Shown: positions 1 through 11,185, counted from the first letter of the stretch. The stretch is 64,000 nt of DNA from Notolepis coatsorum (GCA_963971535.1 OZ020589.1:79039536-79103535); one strand, 5' to 3'. The notes: a model not told the origin generated them from the letters alone. Numbers and translations: made by a program.

Positions 1-193
1 ATAGGGATTCTATAACCCTTTCTAGTAATTACTATCAAATGTCTATATAAAGTAAAGTTTGTTGAAACTTTCTGTAAGCTATTATCACATGATCTTACTT
101 TTTTTGTACAGTATAAAACCAATATTTAATAGGAATTTACTGTAAATAGATGGGAAAGTAAAAGCGTAATGCTGACAAGATACTTTTTTTTTT
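1..193. other. AT-rich leader, no gene seen
   Basis: AT-rich sequence without a convincing reading frame or repeat structure. A T-run near 184-194 separates it from the GC-richer block that follows. Confidence 0.5.
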
Positions 194-538
194 TTATCCA
201 CTTTTTCTCCCATTTTCTATTTTTCTCCCATCCCAATTTTGTATCATCCAATTCAACCCTCCCCTGTCTCGAACGCTGTTTCTTGCCTCCCACAAGCCGG
301 CTGCAATGTGGACTAAGTCATACATAGCACGAGTCCCCTCCGATACTCGAGGTAACAGCAGTCGCATCTTTTCACCTGCGCGGCGCAATCTTTCAGCATC
401 AGGGGTCTGCGCTTTGGTGGGGCGCCGCCCCCATTGCTTCCTGATTCTACTGCGCAGGCGCACCAACCGACCTGTAGGAGTCGCTGTCCACAACGCCCGA
501 TCCCCACCCATCAGTTTCCCACCCCCTAATACTGCCAA
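194..538 (-). CDS. unassigned basic 114-residue open frame
   Basis: A 114-codon minus-strand frame that is arginine-rich (for example RLVRLRSRIRKQWGRR). I do not recognise a family. The block is GC-richer than its flanks and lies directly beside a tRNA-like SINE head, so it may be the body of an interspersed repeat rather than a gene. No splice signals or conserved motifs were noted. The overlapping plus-strand frame in the same block is a compositional shadow. Confidence 0.15.
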   Translation of the reverse strand: MAVLGGGKLMGGDRALWTATPTGRLVRLRSRIRKQWGRRPTKAQTPDAERLRRAGEKMRLLLPRVSEGTRAMYDLVHIAAGLWEARNSVRDRGGLNWMIQNWDGRKIENGRKSG

Positions 539-569
539 TGTGTATTAGTACGGACGACCAGCTAAACTG

Positions 570-665
570 AAAGCAATGTGGAGCGCTGGGCTCGAACAGG
601 CGAACCCAGCGTCTCCAGTATTCATGGTGAGCGCCTTGCCCACTGCACCACGTAGCCGCCCCTGA
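570..665 (-). repeat. tRNA-derived SINE head or tRNA-like sequence
   Basis: On the minus strand an A-box-like TGGTGCAGTGGG (639-650) precedes a B-box-like TGTTCGAGCCC (588-598), with spacing close to an internal pol III promoter. The cloverleaf is imperfect (long arm between the boxes), so this reads as a tRNA-derived SINE head or decayed tRNA copy, not a working tRNA gene. Confidence 0.5.
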
Positions 666-744
666 TGAGATTTAGGGTAATTTGAATGTAATTTTGAGTT
701 TTTATACGGCAGTTGGGCTGTAAAAATACAGAGAATATATAGCA

Positions 745-1645
745 AATATCTGTATACATTTTTTTCACTCCTGAACTTTGAGTTCTGTCACTTAATTGAA
801 GGAGTTTGATTGTAGTACTAATGGGAAAACCTGTAAAATAACAGTGTTTCACTGCTGAACTTTAAGTTCTGTCACTTAATTGAAGGAGTTTGATTGTAAT
901 AATTATGGGAAAACCTGTAAAATAACAGTGTTTCACTGCTGAACTTTAAGTTCTGTCACTTAATTGAAGTTGTTTCATTGTAAATGTAGGAAAAACCTGT
1001 AAAATAACAGTGTTTCACTGCTGAACTTTAAGTTCTGTCACTTAATTGAAGGAGTTTGATTGTAATAATTATGGGAAAACCTGTAAAATAACAGTGTTTC
1101 ACTGCTGAACTTTAAGTTCTGTCACTTAATTGAAGTTGTTTCATCGTAAATGTAGGAAAAACCTGTAAAATAACAGTGTTTCACTGCTGAACTTTAAGTT
1201 CTGTCACTTAATTGAAGGTGTTTCATCGTAAATGTAGGAAAAACCTGTGAAATAACAGTGTTTTACTGCTGAACTTTGAGTTCTGTCACTTAATTGAAGG
1301 AGTTTGATTGTAGTACTAATGGGAAAACCTGTAAAATAACAGTGTTTCACTGCTGAACTTTAAGTTATGTCACTTAATTGAAGGAGTTTGATTGTAATAA
1401 TTATGGGAAAACCTGTAAAATAACAGTATTTCACTGCTGAACTTTAAGTTCTGTCACTAAATTGAAGTTGTTTCATCGTAAATGTAGGAAAAACCTGTGA
1501 AATAACAGTGTTTCACTGCTGAACTTTAAGTTCTGTCACTTAATTGAAGGTGTTTCATCGTAAATGTAGGAAAAACCTGTGAAATAACAGTGTTTCACTG
1601 CTGAACTTTAAGTCCTGTCACTTTATTGAAGGTGTTTGATCATAA
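745..1645. repeat. 82/84-bp tandem satellite, about ten units
   Basis: The landmark ACAGTGTTTCACTGCTGAAC (allowing single changes) recurs at about 841, 925, 1007, 1091, 1173, 1255, 1339, 1423, 1505 and 1587, giving intervals of 84 or 82 bp. Units are of two types: an 84-bp type with GGAGTTTGATTGTA and an 82-bp type with TGTTTCATCGTAAATG. The types are mixed in a non-random order. There is no coding content. Confidence 0.95.
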
Positions 1646-2454
1646 TTTTTTTAAATACTGAAAGTTGCCTTATTTTCACATACAGTAAAATTATGAGTAT
1701 CTTATGTGTTTTTACATACAATTTAATGTAATTTTACATTCAACACTAATAAGCAAATACATGTATTTAAAAATAATTACCTGTAGAATAACTGAAGGTT
1801 TTTACTGTTTTTTAATTATATTATTTTCTTTTTTAACATTATTTAACATTACATTTAAAGTTTAACAGCAAAATAAACAGAAAGTTGCCTTATTTTCACA
1901 TACAGTAAAATGATGTATATTCTATGTGTTTTACATGTAATTTAACATTCAAGACAATTAAGCAATGGAATAATCCTGTAAAAAAAAAAAAAAAATCTTA
2001 TTAAATCAATTTACAGATTACAACCTTTATTTAATGGTTAATATTTGTATCAAAGGTTATTTACTGTATTTTTATGGTATTTACACTTAAAGTAGAAAAA
2101 CAAAAGTAATCTGTAAATAATACAGTGAATGTCCCGTAAAAAGATTTTTTTAACAGTGAAATTAATGAATGAATTAAATAAGAGGTAAAAGAGAACTTAG
2201 TGTAAATATTCCTTAATTTGTGTCAACGTTATAAAAATCCTATTGTATTCAACAAATTAATTATGATACAACACAATGTGCCGTTTCTATCTATTCTAAA
2301 TCTATGGCCTTGCGATTCCACGGCTGCGCAGTGCCGACATGAGCAGGCGTTCCATCTCCTCTACAGAAACACTGACACTTCCATTCATTTAATGCAGGGA
2401 TGTACACAGCATTTCACTTTCAACCAGGTATCTGATTAATTTAATGTAGCAATT
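1646..2454. repeat. AT-rich repeat with an internal direct duplication
   Basis: Very AT-rich. A stretch of about 60 bp beginning AAAGTTGCCTTATTTTCACA occurs at 1661 and again at 1881. The last part (2216-2440) contains a short open frame with no recognisable product. The AT-rich, ACAGTAAA-like motifs resemble non-autonomous DNA transposon interiors, but I could not find matching termini. Confidence 0.4.
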
Positions 2455-2864
2455 AGTAGTAGTAATTTAAGGGCAGCCGAAAAATCTTTTCTAAAAATCA
2501 AGGAACAGAGTGTGAGAAGAGACTTACTGAATGAATTTAAAGCTTGTCAAACCAAATTTGATAAGAAACTCAGATTTTTCAAACGACGTTTCAAGAGAGG
2601 ACAAGCTCTCCATATAGAACTACATGTCAGTAATCCCCAGCAATTTTGGAAATAAATAAATAAACTAGGCCCCAAAAAGAACCAGACAGTCCCAATGGAG
2701 ATTGTATTGGACAACGGTGAATCATGTTTTGAAACTGAGCAGATTCTGAAAAAGTGGGAAACCGATTATAGTAGCCTATATATGCTTGTAGTAGTCACCC
2801 TTTATTTGATGATGGTTTCCTGATAGAAATATTATGTAAGTTAAAATGTGAGGCCGAATTTGGG

Positions 2865-3440
2865 ATGAGCAATAGCCCTACAGGTTGTGAATTATTAAAT
2901 AGTGACATTACGTTAGACGAGGTACAGAGTGTAGTGGACAGAGCGAAACTGAAGAAAGCCATGGGTATTGAGGAGTTGTCTAACGAGGTCCTTAAAACTC
3001 CCTATCTGCTGAATGTATTACACTGTTTATATCAAACTTGTTTTCACACCGGCACCATCCCCTCGATATGGAACAAGTCCATTATTAAGCCCATCCCCAA
3101 ATCTGCAAAAGCTGACCCTAGAGTCCCACTAAATTACAGAGGTATTAGTTTGATCAGTACAGTTTATAAATTATACTCAAGTGTTCCTATAATCTTTAAT
3201 TTAAATAAATCTTTAATCTTTAAGATTAAATAAATACTTAGAATATAATGAAATGTTGGTGGATGAGCAGAATGGGTTTAGGGCTAAGAGAGCTTGTATT
3301 GATCATGTTTTTGTTTTATCATCGGTGGTGAGAGCCAGATTGGACGAGGGCAAGAATACATTTGTTTGTTTTGTTGCCTTTAAAAAAGCCTTTGACTGGA
3401 TTAATAGAGAGCTTTTGGAATATAAATAAATTTGTTCTGG
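2865..3440 (+). pseudogene. LINE-a reverse transcriptase, N-terminal half
   Basis: Encodes the start of the RT domain. A conserved PIPKSAKADPRVPLNYRGIS block lies near 3090-3150, followed after a frame change by EQNGFR and a motif-A-like region (FVCFVAFKKAFDWINRELL, 3360-3420). In related LINEs motif A carries the first catalytic aspartate in the form DFxKAFD. Here the first D of that pattern reads as A (VAFKKAFD). The frame is open from 2865 to 3233 and then shifts. The continuation lies beyond the 1-kb insertion at about 4497. Confidence 0.7.
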
Positions 3441-3449
3441 TATTGATGG

Positions 3450-3896
3450 TGTTGTGGCTGATGGTTGTTTAACACAGCAGGAGACGATATTTCCAATTTT
3501 AACAAGTAGGTAATTTATTTAGGAAAAGAAGTTTTAACAGCAAAAGCTATGGCTCAGTAGACGGTCACCACAGTTGAAGGAAAACACTCTAACCCTCAAT
3601 CCCTCTGCTTGTCCCCTAAATCCCCTCTCAGTCCTGCCCCCACATGACAGATATGATGACGTGTCATATCATGTCAGATATGACATGACGTACATTAAGA
3701 TGACACGTAGATTTAACATCGGAGAGAGATAAAAACATTAAGAACATCGAAGAGAGATAAAGACATTAAGAAGAACATAGATTTAGATAAAAACATTAAG
3801 AACATCGAAGAGAGATAAACAAGATATGATGTACACACACGATATGATGTAAAACATTAAGAACATCGAAGAGAGATAAAGATTTAGTGAGATGTG

Positions 3897-3931
<35 letters not shown>

Positions 3932-4497
3932 ATGTGTGTGTGTGTCTGTGTGTGTGTGCGTCTGTGTACAGACGTGTGTGTATTGTATGTGTGTATTGTG
4001 TGTGTGTGTCTGTGTGTGTGTGCGTCTGTGTACAGACGTGTGTGTATTGTATGTGTGTATTGTGACACAGGGAATGTGTGTGTGTGTGTGTGTGTCGGTG
4101 TGTATGTCTGTGCGACTGTGTGTGTCTGTGTGTGTGTGTGTGTGTGTGTCTGTGTGACTGTGTGTGTCTGTGTGTCTGTGTGTGTGTGCTGTGTCTGTGT
4201 GTGTGTGCTGTGTATGTGTGTGTCTGTGTGTCTGTGTGTGTGTGCTGTGTCTGTGTGTGTGTGCTGTGTATGTGTGTGTCTGTGTGTCTGTGTGTGTGTG
4301 CTGTGTATGTATGAAAGAGAGAAAAGACACAAGATTAGAGCACACGATATGATGTACTGAAATGTCCATCTGCCTATCTTGAGGTTGTTTTAAGAACATC
4401 AGCCAGACTGTCGCCCTAGTGTCTTTGAGCCCTGCTAGTTGACCTATATTAAACTAGTCAAGACTAACCCCTTTCCTACCTCCACCCCCGTATACAC
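3450..4497. repeat. 1-kb insertion: purine-rich repeats plus compound TG microsatellite
   Basis: This block separates two halves of one LINE reading. It begins with unassigned sequence, then carries several copies of a 20-30 bp motif containing AACATCGAAGAGAGATAAA (3715-3885). A compound (TG)n/(TGTC)n array follows (about 3890-4310), flanked on both sides by ACGATATGATGTA (about 3839 and 4344). The long Cys/Val and His/Thr frames here are translations of the microsatellite. Confidence 0.7.
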
Positions 4498-5900
4498 ATT
4501 TTCCACAACAATGGTCTATTTTATAAGGCTATCAAAAGCCTGTATAAGGCCCCATCTGCCTGTCTGCAGCTGAATGATGTTAGGACCGGCTGGTTCCCCA
4601 CCCCATTCGGTGTAAAACAGGGAGATGTGCTTTCTCCCACTTTATTCACCCTTTATGTTAATGACCTGGCGCAAGAAATTAAGCAAGCCAATCTTGGTAT
4701 TCCAATAGACAATATAATCCTAAATATTTTATTGTACGCTGATGATATTGTTCTGTTTGCAGAAAATGAAGCAAATTTACAAAACATGTTGAATATTATG
4801 AGTTCTTGGTGCATGAAATGGAGACTTGCGATTAACAGTGAAAAAACACAGATTATGCACTTCAGGAAAAAACATGAACAGCCATGAGTAGCCATAAGTT
4901 TCAATTTGGACCAACGCCCCTGATTTACACACATTCTTATAAATATCTTGGTTTCAACTTTAATGAGTACATGAGCTTCATAGAAGGAAGGAAAATAATG
5001 TCTGAGTCAGCAGGAAGGGCGCTAGGGGGTGTGTTGAGTAAAATGAAAGTCTGCACTGACCTTGGGTTTTCAACATTTACACAATTATTTGATTCAATGG
5101 TGTGTTCTGTTTTATTTTATGCTGCTGGAGTATGGGGTTTTGATGATGCACCTGAATGTAATGCTATCCTGAACCAGGCCATAAGATACTTTTTAGGAGT
5201 CCATAAATACACACCAAAAGGGGCTATAGAAGGGGACATGAGGTGGGACTCTTGCTTGGTCAAGCAAATAGGTGAAATGGTGAAGTTATGAAACCGCCTG
5301 GTCCAGCTGCCAAATGACAGGGTGACAAAAAAGATTTTAAACTGGGACAGAGCACACGGTCATCCCTGGTCAAGAGAGATGTCCATGATTTTTTTCTTCT
5401 ACTGACTTAAGTATGATTTTTATGAACAATCTGCAGTGTAAGGTTCACATAATTAAAACAAAAGTATCAACAATCCATCAGGATAAGTGGAAGGTGGAGA
5501 TATGGTAAAAATCTAAACTAAAAATGAGTATTTTACTGAACCTTATGTAATGTTAAACTTAAAGTGAAGACGGAGGTCTCTGTGTGCCCAGTTGAGGTCT
5601 GGCACCCTGCCATTGGCTGTGGAAGTGGGTAGATTCCAAGGTAAACCTGAGGAGGAGCGGTTGTGTGTTCTATGTGATCTGGGAGTGGTGGAGGATGAAT
5701 ATCATTTTGTTTTTTTATTGCCCTTTGTACACCGGTTTGAGGAGGGCTTTATTTGAGAAAATTCTAATTGTGAATCCGGATTTGTTTTGGCAGTCTGAGA
5801 GTTGTATGTTGAGTTTTTTTTTTGTGGAGGACATTTTGCAGGATTTTTGGAGAAATTATGGCACTTGAGACAAAACACACTATATCCTATATAATTGTAT
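4498..5900 (+). pseudogene. LINE-a reverse transcriptase, C-terminal half
   Basis: Resumes the LINE-a protein. It has a motif-B-like GVKQGDVLSPTLFTLYVNDL (4610-4670), the catalytic box LLYADDIVLF (4732-4760), a leucine-rich thumb and the region to about 5290 (FLGVHKYTP). After a stop at 5289 the homologous reading continues (NRLVQLPNDRV, 5292-5325) and reaches the Cys/His C-terminal patch near 5665-5715. The frame is broken at about 4886 and 5289, so no complete protein can be made. The 3' UTR follows to 6140. Confidence 0.75.
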
Positions 5901-6117
5901 TTGAATTCCTCTTGTTTCTTTGTTTATATACATTGCGTACAGCTTGTGTTATATTACGTTTTATTGTATTTTCTTGTATTTTCTTGTTCTTGTGGCCATC
6001 TTGGTCAATGTAATTTGTCAAGTAATTGGTCAAGTATATTATTATATACTTATTGTTATGTGTCTTGTAAGCCCATATGGGCTGGGCATACACCTGTATG
6101 TAAGACACGAAAATAAA

Positions 6118-6140
6118 AAACATCAAATCAAATCAAATCA
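6118..6140 (+). repeat. LINE-a 3' tail
   Basis: Short AAATC-type tandem tail immediately after AATAAAAAACATC. It marks the 3' terminus of LINE-a. Confidence 0.7.
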
Positions 6141-6344
6141 GTAGTTCACCCAGTCCTTGGGTACATACAGGTTTTGACCAGCAGATGACAGCGACGAGGC
6201 AGCTCAGCAGAGAGCAGCTGTCAACAAACATCCTAACAGAAAATATATACATACGAGGGGGAGGAGACTACATTGGGAGGGTGCGGGGGAGGGGGGCGGG
6301 GCGAAAGCTCAAATCCCAATGTTGACAGCTATGGCCAGGGAGTG
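6141..6344. other. unassigned spacer
   Basis: Includes a G-rich run (6275-6303). No gene or element boundary was recognised. Confidence 0.4.
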
Positions 6345-6412
6345 AATGATGGTTTGATTGAATTGATTGAAAACTTTAATTAACAGATTGCAGAATGGGT
6401 ACAGTACAGCTC
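6345..6412 (-). repeat. LINE-d 3' end fragment
   Basis: Reverse complement of the LINE-d terminus: a TTGATT-type tail, then the complement of TACCCATTCTGCAATCTGTT, as found at the ends of the LINE-d copies at 29.2 and 62.4 kb. Only the last 60-70 bp are present. Confidence 0.75.
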
Positions 6413-6414
6413 AA

Positions 6415-6955
6415 TACCATGAGCCACACAGGGGGCGCTTAGAGGGGCTAACTGCTTAAAAACAGTACCTCAGTGGCCCCCTTGCTGGGCCCCCCGTGAT
6501 GTCAGGCCTGCCCTGTTATCTCCTCCTGGAAAAGCACAGGGCCTTCAGGCTGACAGGTTCCTTAGCAAGAGCAGAGCTCGACCGTCGCCTGGCGGACACC
6601 GGGCTGGACTGAGTCCTGGGTCCCCAACGCTGCCGCTCCGCTTTTAAAACCGGGGGGGGGGGGGGGGGGGGGGGTACACGTTTTGATCAAAAACCACAGG
6701 GGGCACTACCGGGACTGACTGCCCAAAAGCAGCTCCACGGTGGCCCACGCGCCGGGTGTGAAACCCCCCTGTGACAAACCCCCCTGTGCCCCGTCATTTC
6801 CCCCCGGAAATGTAGGAAGCCTTCAAGCTGACAGATACCTTAGCACGAGCAGAGCTCGACTGCCGCTCGGCAGAGATGAACTGCCTCCTGTCTGACCACA
6901 TAAATGCTGTTATGCTGCTCGGACAGACCAGGGTGCGCCGGTCCCCAAGATAGCT
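6415..6955. repeat. diverged GC-rich tandem duplication around a poly-G tract
   Basis: Two related blocks, about 6425-6600 and 6695-6880, share CACAGGGGGC at one end and CTTCAGGCTGACAGGTTCC / CTTCAAGCTGACAGATACC with GCAGAGCTCGAC at the other. A 23-bp G run (6652-6674) lies between them. No coding potential was recognised. The first block abuts a LINE-d tail, so it may be a SINE body using that tail. Confidence 0.55.
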
Positions 6956-7463
6956 AGTTCAAACTAGATCTTTTGAAACGCCCGGGACCAGGCGCTGATA
7001 TCGAAGGATAGGGAATAGACTTTTACATTATGACCCATTCATTGGGCTGTAACTGTCCCGTTTCGAAAAAAGAAATAAACTCGATTCGAAAAGATGGTAT
7101 CTGATTGGCCAGGGCTGCCGTAGTTGCGGGCTCCGATAACAGCGCTAGGTTCGTAAAACCTGAGAACGGTGTTGGGTGTATTGATAAGACAAGCCCCAAC
7201 CCATCGTTTCTCCCCCCATTCGGGCAAAAAGGAGGAGACCCGCTCCCCCGTAGGCAGGCATGCATTGGTGATTTCAAAACTGGTTGCACACGTTTTATTG
7301 ACGTCACGTGCACGCGCATGCGCATAAATGTTCTCTCGCGTGCGAACAGGATGTGGAAAAACAAACAATGTTTTAAATGTAATTGTAGTTACATTGTTAA
7401 TTTAGTTTGTATTAACTTTTCTAGTTTAAGTTAATTCAGTTAAAGAAATTGTTTTACACAGGG
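6956..7463. other. unassigned GC-mixed sequence
   Basis: No recognisable protein or element ends. Overlapping frames on both strands (7023-7434) have no family features. A CpG-rich stretch with CACGTGCACGCGCATGCGCA (7307-7326) lies upstream of the L1-type fragment. Confidence 0.35.
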
Positions 7464-8088
7464 TTTACGCTCAGATCGGATGGCGGCGTAGCTTTCCGAG
7501 CTCTGTGACCACTTCACTTTTATATTGATTACGACGTTAATTTTACGACATGATACATCGCAGAGATGGTGAAACAAATATCGAACAAGAAGGGGACATT
7601 AAATGAGGTGGACGTTGAATGTATCAGGTCTTTGTTCCATGCTGAGCTCGATGCTAGCATGCTCCAGCTAACCAACAGACTGGACTCGCTCCAGGAGGAG
7701 GTAGCTAGCGCGACCACGCGGCTCTCTAGGGTGGAAGAAGGGATGGCAGAGGTTGCGGTCGTGGCTGAAACCAACTCCACAGAGATCTCGGCGATTGAAG
7801 ATAAATTCCTTTTTTACGAAAATAAGATTGCTGACCTAGAGGACCGGAATAGAAGGTGCAACGTTAGAATTTACGGCTTGCCCGAGGACATTGAAGACGA
7901 TGCGCCGATTCATTATCTCGAAAAGATGATTCCACAATGGTGGAACCGTCCCTAAACCGGAGATTGAGTGGGCGCATAGAATATTCAGGAACGGCCCCCC
8001 AGAGAAGGGCGAACGTCCACATGCTTTTATTTTTTGCTGCCTGCGGTTCCCTACACGTCAGGCGATTCTACAAGAGGCCAGGAAACAC
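7464..8088 (+). pseudogene. L1/Tx1-type ORF1 fragment (RNA-binding protein), truncated
   Basis: A frame starting at 7566 (MVKQISNKKGTL) encodes a leucine/glutamate-rich coiled coil followed by the start of an RRM-like fold (NVRIYGLPEDIE, near residue 95). After a frame change near 7930 the homologous reading continues (EIEWAHRIFRNG, then LRFPTRQAILQEARK to about 8085). This is the order of L1 ORF1p proteins, which bind LINE RNA. The sequence stops abruptly where Gypsy-A begins. It is related to but distinct from the ORF1 at 14.2 kb. The coding part upstream of 7566 looks like a short LINE 5' UTR. Confidence 0.7.
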
Positions 8089-11000
8089 CCTCCAAAAGTG
8101 GGAGTCCCTAGACGCCCTCGGGCAGGCCAAAATCTTCTCATCCCTCGACCTCACGGCTGGCTACTTCCAGGTGGCGGTGAAGGAGGAGGATCAAGAAAAG
8201 ACGGCCGTCACGACGCCCTTCGGCCTCTACCAGTGGATCCGTATGCCCTTCGGGCTGTGCAATGCGCCGGCAACGTTCCAGCGGTTGATGACCGCGGTGT
8301 TAGGGGACCTGGCTTTCGATGTCCTGTTGGTCTACCTGGACGACGTGTTGGTGTTCTCAAGGGACTTTGAGAGCCACTGTCAGAAGCTGGACCTGGTGTT
8401 CGGACGCCTCCGTGAACATGGCCTCAAACTCAAGCCCCGGAAGTGTTTCCTCCTCAAGGTGGAGGTAAAATTCCTGGGACACATTGTCTCTGCGGCCGGG
8501 GTCCAAGTCGACACCGACAAAGTAAGGGCCCTGGAGGACTGGCCGGCACCACGCTCTGCGAAAGAAGTGAGACAAGTGATCGGATTCATGTCGTACTACC
8601 GGCGATTCGTGCCCCATTTCGCCCAAGTGGCGCAACCACTGCATGCCCTCATGGGAAAAGAAAAGAAAGGGTTTGCTAAAGGCCGGACCGAGCCTTTCCA
8701 ATGGACTCCGAAGTGTCAGGAGACCTTCGATCACCTGCGGGGGTGCCTAATGACGCCACCGGTGTTGGCATATCCAAACCTCCAACTCCCCTTCGTAGTG
8801 ACCACGGACGGAAGTTACTTGGGGCCGGGAGCCGTGCTGAGCCAGAAGCAAGAGGGCATAGAGCGCGTCATCGCCTTCCCGAGCAGGGGCCTATGAGGGT
8901 CTGAAAGAAACAACCGAAATTACAGCGCGTTCAAGCTGGAGCTCCTCCTGCTCTATTCTCAATTCACCGTAGTCACCGACCACAACCCTTTGCGGTACCT
9001 AGACACGGCCAATCTGGGGGCGGTGGAGCAGCGCTGGGTCACCCAGCTGGCCGAATACGACTTTGTAGTACATTACAAGCCCGGCCGACTCAACCAAAAT
9101 GCCGACGCCTTGTCACGCATCCCAATGAGGCAAGAACCAGAGGTAGTGGACACAGAAAAGGACTTTCTAGCGATCACAGCGGAAGGCGTTCGTACTTGGC
9201 TGGGCCCCGATGAATGGACTGAGCCGCCGGAAGTCTCAGCGATCGGCCCGAGGCAACCGGGCAAGGTGGTCCCGGTGGAAAGAGTCCGTGCTCGCCTGAG
9301 CCCCGAGGCGTGGACCGGCCTGTCATGGGCCCCCGCCCTAGTCGCAAGGCCAACAGACGAGGCGAGTCAAAGCGAAGACTTCGTAGTGATCCCGGCGGAA
9401 GAAGTCCGGGCTCGCCTAGGCCCCGAGGACCGGACCGTCGCAAGGCAAATAGTGGCGAAGAAAGGGAACAGCGGATATAGCTGGGACGAACTACGACAAT
9501 TCCAGGCGGAAGATCCCGAACTGGGACCGGTATGGCAGGCGGTGACCCGTGGGACCCCACCCACTAAAGCATTGTTGCAGGAAGTAAATCCATGCCTCCG
9601 CAAGTTATACGGGCAGTGGGAGCATTTCCGTCTACGCAACCAAGTACTGTTTCGACGCGTTAGCGACCCCCGAGACGGGGAAGAGGTCCTGCAACTGGTG
9701 GTGCCGACGGCACTGCGGCGACACATATATGAGACCCAACACGACTATGGGGGACACTTTGGTAGACGGGGGACCATAGACCTGATGAGGCGAAGTTACT
9801 TCTGGATAGGGATGGCCGCAGAGGTGAATGGCTGGGTGCAACAGTGCAAACGGTGTGCGCTTGCCCAAGACGTATTCCCTAAGTCCCAGGCCCTGATGAC
9901 CTGCACCAACGTGACTGCGCCCATGGAAGTTCTAGCTATGGACTTTACCGTGTTAGAGATGTCAACGGGCGGCTATGAGAACGTCCTGGTGTTGACCGAT
10001 ATGTTTACCCGATTCACTATCGCCATCCCGACCAAAGATCAGACCGCCAAGACCACCGCCGCCACACTCATCCGGCATTGGTTTATGTACTACGGCTGCC
10101 CCGCTCGACTTCATGCCGACCAAGGTCGAAATTTTGAATCTGGCGTCATCAAAGAACTCTGTAGACTTTACGGGATCTCCAAGAGCCGTACTACTCCCTA
10201 CCACCCCCAGGGGAACGGCCAATGTGAGAGATTTAACCGGACCATGCATGATATGCTGCGTAGCTTGCTCGTGGACAAGAAGCGGGACTGGAAGGAACAC
10301 CTGCCCGAACTGGTACTTACGTACAACTGCCACGTGCACTCTTCCACGGGGTACGCCCCCTTCTACTTGCTCTTCGGGAGGGATGCAAGGATGCCCAGGG
10401 ACGTACTGGGTGGCAAAGATGCCGCGGACGGCGATGCGGAGAACTTGGACGAGTGGGTCCAGAGACACCACGAGCGGCTGAAGGCTGCTACGGAGGCCGT
10501 GGGAGCCACAGATAAGCATATGTCTCACAGACGCAAACGGATCTACGACCGAAAGTCCAGAGGCGCGTTTGTAAGGGCCGGAGACCGGGTTCTGTTGAGG
10601 AACCATCGACCCAGAGGTCGTAATAAGATCCAGGACAAATGGGAACCTACCCCCTATCTGGTGGTTGCACAGAGCCACGAAGGGACGCCTGTTTTCACGG
10701 TCAGGCCGGAAGAGGGGGGCCCGGAGAAGACTGTCCATCGGGACCAGCTCAAGCCCTGTACCTTTCCCAATTCCGACCGGGAAGGGCGTGCGCGGGTCCC
10801 CTGGAGGACTCCTACGCATTTGCAGAGCTCTTCTGAGTCAGATGAGGAGCCCGCCATTTATCGCCCTCGGGAACCGTGTCCCAGAGTATGTAACCCACCC
10901 AAGTCCCCTCGTGTTGTCACGGGGATCATGCCCGACGCTGGGGAAGGGGTGGAGTCGGACTTGTCAGGGGAGGACGGCGTAGATGGAGGCGTGGAGGCCG

Positions 11001-11185
11001 ATTCAGGCGAACGGCTTGTAGTCCAAGAGGACGAGGCCGCTGCCGACAACCTGTCGGTGGGAACGGACGATTCAGACACAGGGTCTGAAAGGGGGGGGGT
11101 CGGACCACTCCGGCCACAGAGGAGTACTAGAGGTCGGTTACCTGCCAGGTATCGTCACGACTATGTACTCAAGAGTGTGTTTTGA
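8089..11185 (+). pseudogene. Gypsy-A pol: RT, RNase H, integrase (5' truncated)
   Basis: Ty3/Gypsy polyprotein missing gag, protease and the first RT motifs. RT shows SSLDLTAGYFQ (motif A, 8138-8170), RMPFGLCNAPATFQR and the catalytic VYLDDVLVF (about 8330-8355). RNase H follows ([19 protein letters not shown]). The integrase has an HHCC zinc patch ([10 protein letters not shown] to CKRCA), then the D,D,E residues in [18 protein letters not shown] and [10 protein letters not shown], and a GPY-like C-terminal region. The last ~110 residues are acidic with no chromodomain. One in-frame stop (TGA, 8894-8896) and an in-frame deletion in RNase H (near 8940-8970) break an otherwise single frame. 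Confidence 0.9.

Larger units (their letters stand above)
2455..6140 (+). mobile_element. LINE-a: 5'-truncated non-LTR retrotransposon, split by an insertion
   Basis: Plus-strand LINE remnant. Conceptual translation from about 2460 runs through the linker upstream of reverse transcriptase, the RT fingers and palm, the thumb/connection region, and a C-terminal cysteine/histidine patch (CVLCDLGVVEDEYHF near 5665-5715). It ends with a 3' UTR and an AAATC-type tail at 6118-6140. It is interrupted at about 3450-4497. A stop (TAA) near 2656 and several frame changes show it is dead. The domain order and YADD box fit the Jockey/CR1/I group of LINEs; the exact clade is uncertain. Confidence 0.8.

Noticed and set aside
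570..665. Functional tRNA gene
   Set aside because: A and B boxes are present but the arms do not fold into a proper cloverleaf.
745..1645. Regular repeat spacing suggesting a CRISPR array
   Set aside because: Whole units, not just short repeats, are conserved; there are no unique spacers and the context is a eukaryotic genome.
3796..4399. Several long Cys/Val and His/Thr open frames
   Set aside because: They are translations of the TG/CA array; every frame stays open in such repeats.
7937..8896. Single frame fusing L1 ORF1 and Gypsy RT
   Set aside because: The first ~50 codons are an out-of-frame reading of the L1 part, so this is not a fused protein.
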